Shown one piece after another: positions 56,586-64,000 of a stretch of 64,000 nt of DNA. Within the stretch, counting starts at the first letter, position 1. Every line of letters starts with the position of its first letter. Where the stretch lies: assembly GCA_017591395.1 (NCBI GenBank), contig WEDG01002501.1:62001-126000 (forward strand), written 5' to 3'. The DNA comes from Schistocephalus solidus (taxonomy: Eukaryota > Platyhelminthes > Cestoda > Diphyllobothriidea > Diphyllobothriidae). The notes beneath the pieces were generated by a model. It was not told the origin of the DNA. It was given only the letters and a program-made list of their open reading frames with translations, and ran no database searches. The position numbers and the translations under genes are program-made.

Positions 56586-57860
56586 TGTGCGTGTGGGAGA
56601 TGCAGTGGGTCAATGGAAGTTTGTGTAAGCATTACAAAGGACATGAAAGCTGAGAAATTGACAGTGAAACCGTGTCTACCAGGCTAAAACTGAGTCATGG
56701 TGGCCGGTGGCTTGCGTGGAGGTATAAATGCAGTGGGTTGATGGAAGTTGTTGTAAGCATTGCAAAGGACAAAAACTGAGCATTCGACCGTAAGCCGTTT
56801 CTAGTAGGCCTCAATGTGGGGGGGTGCGATGGGTTGACTTTAAATTAGCTGTCGTAGGCAAAAGAGGCCATCAGAAACAGTTATTGGGGCCAAAATAACA
56901 ACGCCGGAAAAGGAACTGGTGGTTAAACGAAAGCAGCTTTACTCTGTGTCGAACACAACGACTGAATTTAAGCACTCTTACTTTCAAAAATGAGCAGAAA
57001 CTCATAAGTATTATTCTGAGTTGGGTGTTATAGGGCGTAATTACCGCCGTACAGCAAGCGCATACACTACAGGAAAATAGTAACAACTAATGCCCTTTTT
57101 TCCACTACTACTTATGAATCCATAAATGTACATACGTGAACTTTGAATTACAGTTCTACCCATTCACACGGGGAGCCTAAATTGGAGGTTAAGGGGATGA
57201 AAAGTAGAAAAAGGCACGGTAGCCGTTTACCAAGGGTTTCCGCTTAGGGGTGCGATGGGTTGACTCAAAGAAAGCTACTGCAAGTTATTTCGATGATAAG
57301 GAAACCTGAAAGTGAACCATGATCCCTCTCTAGTAGGCTAAGCCCGACGCATGGTGGCCATTTACTAAAGGGTTCCGTGTGGGTGGCGCAATGGGTTGAC
57401 TCGAAGTAGACTATCGAAGCTATGTTAATGACAAGGGAACCGATAATTGTACAGTGAACCTGTCTCTACCAGGCTAAAAGCGATTTATGGTCGCCATTTA
57501 CCAAAGGTATCCGTGCAGGGGTGTAATGGGCCAATTTAACCTGACGTACGCCTTATCAAGAACAAGAAAACCGAGAAGCGAACAGTTGAGCTGCACCTAG
57601 CAGGGTAAAACCGAGTGATAATTGACTTATACTAGAGGTTTTTTGTGTGGGAGGTGCGATGGGTTGACTAGGAATCACCTGCTGTAGACAAACATCTTCA
57701 TCTGAAACAGTCCCCGAGGCCAAACTAACACTACCGGAAAAGGAAAAAGGGTTCAGACGGAAACAGCTCAACTCTGTGCGAACAAAACAACCGAAATTGA
57801 ACACTCTACTTTCATAAAAATAAGTAATAACTTATAAGTATTATTCTTAGTTGCGTGCTT
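56586..57860 (+). repeat. Degenerate tandem array, units about 105-140 bases
   Basis: A motif close to ggtgcgatgggttgact recurs at about 56602, 56732, 56823, 57249, 57377, 57516 and 57655, each time followed by an acaagggaacc-like block and ctaccaggctaaaa or agtaggct. Two blocks of units end in the same ~215-base terminal segment (56815-57030 and 57650-57850, sharing ccggaaaaggaa and aagtattattct). That gives a higher-order repeat of roughly 835 bases. The array ends where a Penelope-like fragment starts. Confidence 0.7.
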
Positions 57861-59100
57861 GCTAAGGTGTCTTTCAAACATCGCAGATATAGTTCTTTAA
57901 ATGTTTTCACCGGCAAGATCGGGATAAGGAGTCTAAAACACACCAGCCACGACCTCGACTTTTATGATCGGAAGGTTGATGAAATCTTCTGTCTGACAGA
58001 TCATATCACCGAAACCGACACCGTGGTCCGGAAGTTATCAGTGCGAATCCCTCGCTCAAATTTTCTTCAGAGTCGGCAGTGGATAAAGAAATTGCGTTTT
58101 TCGATGTCCTTCCACACAGGGAAGAGGATGAATCTATCCAGCGTAGGGCATTCCGAAAAATACTTGGACATGAAAGCGCATTTATTTTGATAGTTTTGTT
58201 CCCCTAAATATAAAACGAAATTTAGTTCAGGGATTGGCGGTTAGAGTGCGGTGCAGATGCTCTCCTGAAACAGCTGCTACAGCCGCTGCAGAACGCATCC
58301 TGAAAACGGCTCCCAGAGAGATTCATCCTCCGGAAAATTGGTGAATGCACCACAAATCCTTCAAACCGTAACTGCAGAAAAGAAAGACGTGTTTATAAGA
58401 CTGACCTTTCTAGGAGATGCACAGCGCCAACTAGTACAGCGACTTCTGAAGATAACGATCACGAACGCTTTCCCCGCATATCCTCCACAAACCCTCCCCT
58501 CCTACGCTTGGGAATTTAAGACTGACTGCCGTTAGAGGCCACCTCGATGTGTGTTTACTCATTCACTTGCTTCTGCGGAGCGGGATACATTGGCCGTAAG
58601 ACGAGATGCCTCAAAAAGCGAGAACGTGAATACGTAACTGCCTGACTAGGGAGAGGTGAAGCCAGCTTGATTTGGATGTCTTTTCTCACACATGTAGTTT
58701 ATGCTAATCACTGCATCAATCCCAACGAAGCCTTTCCGGTTTTCTACAGGTCACCAGTCAACTTATCTAAAGCCCTACGCCAATGGATGTTAGTAATAGG
58801 TGGGACAGTGGCTACATGGCCAGCGAATCCAGCGCTTTCTCAGAAGATGCTAGTTCAGGTGCTTTTCCTTCCTTCAGATGGAGATCAGATGCCACCCTAA
58901 AGCCCCTGACGACAGTGGGTCACTCCCTGTGCTCGATCTTCAAACATTGCCCCCACCTTACATTACCTACCCTAAATTTCCCAGTCTCAATTACCATAAC
59001 ACGCCAATCTCGCCATGCGGATGAAGTGGGAACGATGACTGTAAACCACAAGATTCTTATAAACGATGATGATAAAGAATTACCGAAAACATATGTTTAC
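57861..59100 (+). mobile_element. Penelope-like element 2 remnant
   Basis: The plus strand reads FYDRKVDEIFCLTDHIT (RT motif C region, VDE where VDD is expected) near 57960, then FFDVLPHREEDESIQRRAFR across a frame change near 58100, NIKRNLVQGLAVRVRCRCS near 58210, and VTAEKKDVFIRLTFLGDAQR (58370). A further frame near 58545 reads CVYSFTCFCGAGYIGRKTRC, the GIY-YIG start. The same family occurs at 40640-41682. Stops and shifts throughout make it dead. Confidence 0.65.
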
Positions 59101-59809
59101 TGACTTGACTTTTCTCTGTGTTCACAACACAATCCAAACTTATTATGTCTGGGTATGGATTTGCCAGTATTCGGTGGCAGTGGGCGGAGGAGTGTATAGT
59201 TCGGGATCGGGGTTTAGGGGTACTAGTTAGGGGTAGCACCACACAGATAGCATTTGGTCGCTCCATTTGTCTCGTACAGGTGGTGAATGCTCCTGTGGCC
59301 GCCTCTAACTGGTACCCAACTCTCCCCTGTGGCTCCTCGAAGTTGGGTTCTTCCCAGCGGCCACACCCCGGGCAACCGTCACGACCGGCGGGCTAAACCA
59401 GGTGAGGGTCTCCGGTGTTGTGTGTGCCTCCACACCCGGTATGTCTGACTCCCCGAACTTCCCACCTCCCCCTCTCAAAAATGTCCTACGGTGGGGGCGA
59501 CAGCAACCCCGTAGGCGGCCCAGACTAACTCGGGTCGTTCTCCCACTAAAACAAATCCGTGACCCATAGTGGAGTTCGGCAGCCGTCTGGGATGTCCTAG
59601 CAGCCCTATTTAGGGATAGCACTGCTTGCCTCCTCGCAGAGGAAGGGGCTAGAAAATGTGCCCTAAAAAGTGCCCTAAAAAGTGCTGGTTATCACGTCTT
59701 CTGCAGCCGGCCGCGGCTCGCAGATCGCAAAATACGCTGTCGTAAAATTCAAACAAACAACAATACCCCCCATCCCAACCCCCCTCGCCATACCCTCCAG
59801 GCTGCTCGG

Positions 59810-60616
59810 GTGAGTCCACTCACACTAGCAGCCTGGAATGTTCGTTCCCTTTTAGACAATCCTAAGAGCAACCGGCCGGAACGGAGGACGGCGCTAGTCG
59901 CTCGGGAACTGGCGCGCTACAAGGTGGGCATTGCTGCTCTTAGCGAGACCAGATTCTCTGATCAGGGTCAGCTGGAGGAGGTGGGTGCCGGCTAAACCTT
60001 CTTCTGGAGCGGCCGGTCAAAGGCAGAGCGACGCGACGCTGGTGTTGCCTTTGCCATCTGGAACGACATCGTGGGACGTCTGCCCTGTCTGTCGCAGGGT
60101 ATCAATGATCGCCTGATGAGCCGCCGCCTGCCTCTTCGGGGAGACCAGTTCGCCACCATCATCAGCGCCTACGCTCCCCCAATGACGAGCTCTGATGCGG
60201 CAAAGGACAAATTCTACGAGGACCTGCACGCCCTTCTGGCGACTGTACCGAAAGAGGACAAGTTAATTGTCCTTGATAACTTCAACGCCCGCGTCGGGAC
60301 GGACCACGCTGCCTGGCAGGGAGTGCTTGGTCCCCACGGTCACAGTAGCTGTAACGATAACGGCCTCCTTCTTCTGCCAACGTGTGCGGAACACCATCTC
60401 CTGCTGACCAACACCTTCTTCCGCCTCCCGACGCGGGAGAAGGCCACGTGGATGCACCCTCAGTCGTGGCGCTGGCATCTGCTGGACTATGTTCTCGTCC
60501 GGAGGCGAGATCGACAGGACTTGCTGGTAACCAAGGCGATCCGCGATGCCGATGGTTGGACAGATCATCTCCCAGATGAGGCTCCGACTGCAACCCCGAC
60601 GAAGGCCCTAAGGTAA
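59810..60616 (+). pseudogene. LINE copy B endonuclease domain
   Basis: Motifs in order: [31 protein letters not shown], then TAA at 59993-59995 where copy A has tyrosine, and onward in the same frame [51 protein letters not shown]. The catalytic GDFN motif is DNFN here (LGDFN in copy A). The DH-LVIS end is lost through a deletion near 60565. Confidence 0.8.
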
Positions 60617-60654
60617 GAGGCCGCCATGTAAGTTAAATACTTTTTTTATTTAAT

Positions 60655-62883
60655 TTGCCTGCTCACTGTTTTGATTTCAGCAACCAAATAACCGAGAAAC
60701 TGGAGGACCTACATGCTCCAGCTGATAATGCTACCGTGGAGACACGATGGGGTCAACTGCGAAATGTCATCCAGTCCACTGCCCTCGAAGTCCTCGGACG
60801 CGCACGCCGTCAACACCAGGACTGGTTTGACGACAATGACGCCGTCATCAGCAACTTACTCGCTGAGAAAAATGGACTACACAAAGCCTACATGGACCTT
60901 CGGACTGACGCCACCAAAGCAGCCTTCTTCAGATGCCGGCGCATTGTACATCAACGGCTGCGAGAGATGCAGGATGCCTGGATGATCTGAACGGCTGAGG
61001 AAATCCAGGGGTATGCGGACCGCAATGAACTGAAAAACTTCTTTCAAAGCCATCAAGGCCATCTATGGTCCGTGTATCAAGGGGACCGCACCACTGCTCA
61101 GCTCTGACGGCACAACACTGCTGACAGAGAAATCGCAAATCCTGAAGCGCTGGGCCGAGCACTTCAGAAGTGTCCTTAATTGCTCATCAGCCATCTCCGA
61201 TGCTGCCATTGACCGGCTCCCTCAAGTGGACACGAATAATGACCTGGATCTGCCGCCTTCCCTACCAGAAACCATCCGGGCCATACAGCAGATTTCCAGC
61301 GGTAAAGCACCGGGATCCGACGCAATCCCACCGGAAGTCTACAAGCACGGTGAGCCCCGGCTGATGGCAGAACTCACAACACTCTTCCAGGAGATGTGGC
61401 GTCAAGGACAAGTTCCTCGGTATTTCAAAGTCGCGACCATTGTCCATCTGTACAAACGGAAGGGGAACCGGCAACTCTGTGATAATCAAAGAGGCATATC
61501 GTTGCTTAACATCGCCGGGAAGATCTTCGCCCGTATCATTCTCAATCGTCTTAACGGTCACCTAGAGCAGGGCCTGCTCCCGGAAAGCCAATGTGGCTTC
61601 CGCCGACACCGCGGAACAACCGATATGATCTTTGCCGCCCGCCAACTACAAGAGAAGTGCCAGGAGATGCGAACTCACCTATACACTACCTTCGTGGATC
61701 TAACGAAAGCCTTTGACACGGTGAATCGTGACGGACTGTGGAAAGTCATGCAGAAATGTGGTTGTCCTGAGCGGTTTACGCACATGGTGCGTCAGATTCA
61801 TGACGGGATGACGGCGAGCGTCACTGACAACGGGACGGTATCCGAAGCATTCGCAGTGACCAACGGAGTGAAGCAGGGCTGCGTACTGGCCCCATCTTGT
61901 TCAGTCTCATGTTCTCGGCTATGCTGATGGACGCAAACCGTGATGAGCAGCCTGGTATCCGCATCGCCTACAGAACTGACGGGCACCTTCTCAACAGTCA
62001 GTTTATGCAGGCTCCAACGCGCGTGTCTACGACTACTGTCCATGACTTGCTCTTCACGGACGACTGCGCCCTTAACACCGTGACGGAGGAGGACATACAA
62101 AGGATCATGGAACTGTTCGCCGAAGGCTGCGCTGATTTTGGATTAACAATCAGTACAGCCAAAACGGTTGTCATGCGCCAGCCGCCACCCAGCACGGAAT
62201 ACAATGCTCTTCGAATCAATGCCAACGGTGCTCAACTCAAAAACGTGGAAACCTTCGCTTATCTAGGAAGCACGATGTCGCGCAACACGAGAATCGATGA
62301 CGAGGTTGCCCGACGGATCTCCAAAGCTAGTCAGGCCTTCGGCCCGCTGCAGGCCTCCATGTGGAATCGCCACGGTATTCACCTGAAAACCAAACTGAAG
62401 ATGTACAAGGCCGTCGTCTTGACGACACTCCTTTACGGAGCGGAAACCTGGACCGTCTACTCGAACCAAGCCAGGAAGCTGAATCACTTTCATCTCAGCT
62501 GCCTCCGCAGAATACTGAAGCTGAGATGGCAAGACAGGATCCCGGACACGGAAGTCCTGGAGCGGACCGGAATCTTCAGCATCCATGCCATGCTGAGGCA
62601 AGTGCAACTGCGATGGAGCGGCCACCTGGTAAGAATGAACGACGAGCGACTACCCAAACGACTTTTCTACGGAGATGTCGCTACGGGTTCTCGCCGGCAG
62701 GGAGGTCAAAAACGACGCTACAAGGACACTTTGAAGAAATCGCTGAAGCAACTGCAAATCAACTCGGCGACCTGGGAGGTCCTCGCCCAGGATAGACCGG
62801 CATGGAGAAGATCAGTGAAGAATGGTTCAGCAATCTATGAGGCCAACCGAATCGCCGCCACCAAGGCCAAAAGAGCGGCATGA
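60655..62883 (+). pseudogene. LINE copy B reverse transcriptase
   Basis: The N-terminal linker (60655-60990) ends at TGA. RT core: SGKAPGSDAIPPEVYKHG (motif 1/2 region), ISLLNIAGKIFARI, RRHRGTTDMIF, FVDLTKAFDTVNRDGLW (motif A), [12 protein letters not shown] (motif B) at 61226-61890. After a one-base deletion comes [11 protein letters not shown] (motif C, usually FADD) and YLGSTMS at 61897-62883. The thumb-side region [20 protein letters not shown] follows. Both catalytic Asp residues of motif C remain, but frame breaks prevent one protein. Confidence 0.85.
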
Positions 62884-62919
62884 AAGTCACCAGCGCCCTT
62901 TACCAACACCGCCAACGCC

Positions 62920-63709
62920 CAGGCACTTCCAACTTGCCCGCGCTGTCAACGCATCTTCCGCGCGCGAATCGGTCTGGTTGGACATCTTCGGACGCAATGC
63001 ACCAACAATCCGACAATTCCAATTTCTACGTCAAATTCTACCAACCCTCCTTCTGACTCCCCCACCCTCACTCCTGGCATCAATTCCATTACTCCCACCG
63101 TCATAGAGACCACATCCATCTACCCCCACCACCGCCTTCGTCTTCACTACCACCACCACCATCAGCGATGGGGAATCTCTCCTAAGCTGTACTCAATGCA
63201 ACCACACATTCACCTCACGCATCGGCCTGGTCGGTCCCTTGCGAATACATCGTACAGAGACCGGTGAGCCAGTGCCTGGAGCTCCATCACACAGCAGAGA
63301 TCGTCGCCTCCACTGCCCTCACTGTCCTCGCGCATTCACTCATCGCATGGGCCTATTCGATCACATGCGCATCCATGACAGCGGAATTCATCACAATGCC
63401 GACAACACCGAAACAACATGCACACCCTCCGTTCCTGCTATTCTTAGCGCCCCTGCCACCCCCACTACCATGAATGACATCCCACCAGGCTCTACTGATT
63501 TCTCCTGCCCACACTGCACCCGCAACTTCAACGCACGCATCGGCCTGATCGGTCACCTGCGAATCCATCGCACGGAGGCTGGTGAACTAGTGCCTGGGGC
63601 TCCGACATACAGTCGACGCACCAGCCTTCACTACCCTCACTGCTCTCGCACATGTACACACCGCATGGGCCTATTAGGACACATGCGCCTCCACGAAAAC
63701 CTCCGGTAA
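62920..63709 (+). pseudogene. LINE copy B C-terminal zinc-finger tail
   Basis: Five finger-like units, spread over shifted frames: CPRCQRIFRARIGLVGHLR near 62935, CTQCNHTFTSRIGLVGPLRI near 63190 (first His replaced by Pro), CPHCPRAFTHRMGLFDHMRI near 63310, CPHCTRNFNARIGLIGHLRI near 63508, and YPHCSRTCTHRMGLLGHMRL near 63632 (first Cys lost). The last three are in one open frame (63239-63709). Linkers are rich in Thr, Pro and Ser. The fingers presumably bound nucleic acid for the element; that is inference. Confidence 0.75.
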
Positions 63710-63867
63710 ACCACTGGAGGCTAAGCTACATCAGCGAACACTATCAACAGCAAAACATCGACAACACCCTCACAATCACCATGTACCTGAGTTTATCACG
63801 ATTTCCTAGAAACCGTGGCTGGGAAGGCTACCAATCTGACGCTTACACCAGACAACACCGTCGGCTC

Positions 63868-64000
63868 AGTGTATGTGCTGTGTGTGTCGACTGGCTGACC
63901 AGTGGACTGGGAGTCAGACGGCGATGGCTGCTCCATATCCCCTGATTTAGTGAATCCTGGTGTGTGCGTTATGGGGGCCAGGTCGTGCTGTGGCGCGCGA
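63868..64000 (+). repeat. Repeat C, copy 4, continues past the window
   Basis: tggctgaccagtggactggg resembles 20505-20525, and tatcccctgatttagtgaat, tgtgcgttatggggg and gtcgtgctgtggcgcgcga match 20187-20260. The order of the two blocks differs from copy 1, so the family may contain internal duplication. The copy is cut by the window edge. Confidence 0.65.

Larger units (their letters stand above)
59290..63860 (+). mobile_element. LINE copy B: near full-length non-LTR retrotransposon, inactive
   Basis: Order: GC-rich 5' region (about 59290-59800, including cgtgacccatagtggagttc), AP-like endonuclease, reverse transcriptase, then a tail of C2H2-type zinc fingers ending at a stop at 63707-63709. 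The 3' end is not defined; a repeat C copy begins near 63868. Such elements copy themselves by nicking DNA and reverse transcribing their RNA at the nick. At least seven lesions inactivate it: TAA at 59993, a deletion near 60565, a T-run shift near 60640, TGA at 60988, a one-base insertion near 61040, a one-base deletion near 61895 and further shifts near 62884 and 63110. Clade was not settled; RTE- or Jockey-like are possible. Confidence 0.85.

Noticed and set aside
60608..60680. Intron in LINE copy B (GTAAG ... TTTCAG)
   Set aside because: A frame through this stretch joins to the downstream coding part (LFLFNLPAHCFDF) apart from a T-run indel, so it reads better as decayed coding sequence. 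A chance donor/acceptor pair cannot be excluded.

Overview
This is eukaryotic DNA: long AT-rich non-coding stretches, spliced coding sequence, tRNA-derived SINEs, non-LTR and Penelope-like retroelements, and no operons or ribosome binding sites. The AP-endonuclease/reverse transcriptase element with C-terminal zinc fingers resembles elements I know from diphyllobothriid tapeworms (Spirometra, Schistocephalus, Dibothriocephalus). A cestode is therefore the likeliest host; that is inference from recalled similarity, not a search.

The main non-transposon content is one gene family, here called the FBL family (F-box plus LRR-like; my label). I find ten related loci on both strands: 11.07-13.51 (+), 15.93-16.57 (+), 17.30-19.48 (-), 28.09-30.62 (-), 33.42-34.32 (+), 37.20-37.43 (+), 50.52-53.15 (+), 53.46-53.73 (-), 54.72-54.96 (+) and 54.96-55.70 (-). 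Only the 28.09-30.62 kb copy is intact: a predicted 695-residue protein from a 9-codon exon 1, a 444-base intron and one large exon 2. The same tiny exon 1 and splice donor can be read at 11.07, 19.46, 50.52 and 55.67 kb, and the exon 2 acceptor at 11.53 and 54.72 kb. The joined N-terminus looks like an F-box, so the protein may be a substrate receptor of an SCF ubiquitin ligase. The other copies carry stops, frameshifts, deletions or insertions. Two copies share a promoter element with two inverted CCAAT boxes.

Layout. 0-9.7 kb: SINE pieces, a SINE with an expanded tandem motif, and a 0.3 kb GGA tract. 9.7-19.5 kb: a duplicated upstream segment, FBL copies and a palindrome containing a hammerhead-ribozyme-like core. 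20-25.4 kb: nested dispersed repeats, including an insertion with a 14-base target duplication and its empty site elsewhere in the window, plus a dead DDE transposase. 27.8-34.3 kb: the intact FBL gene, the second copy of the upstream segment and a headless FBL copy. 34.8-36.8 kb: a direct repeat pair. 37.2-42.8 kb: Penelope-like elements (PLE) in tandem with hammerhead-like motifs, TA microsatellites and an inverted SINE pair. 44-49.5 kb: a CR1-like LINE remnant, a GC-rich repeat, two unidentified minus-strand reading frames and another PLE remnant. 49.5-55.7 kb: a truncated LINE against an FBL exon 1, then FBL fragments and SINEs. 56.6-59.1 kb: a degenerate tandem array and a PLE remnant. 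59.3-63.8 kb: a nearly full-length, inactive LINE with endonuclease, reverse transcriptase and zinc fingers.

The window therefore reads as a lineage-specific F-box gene cluster that spread by local and inverted duplication and is being broken up by retroelements. Homology between repeats was judged by eye, so repeat boundaries are approximate, usually to within tens of bases.
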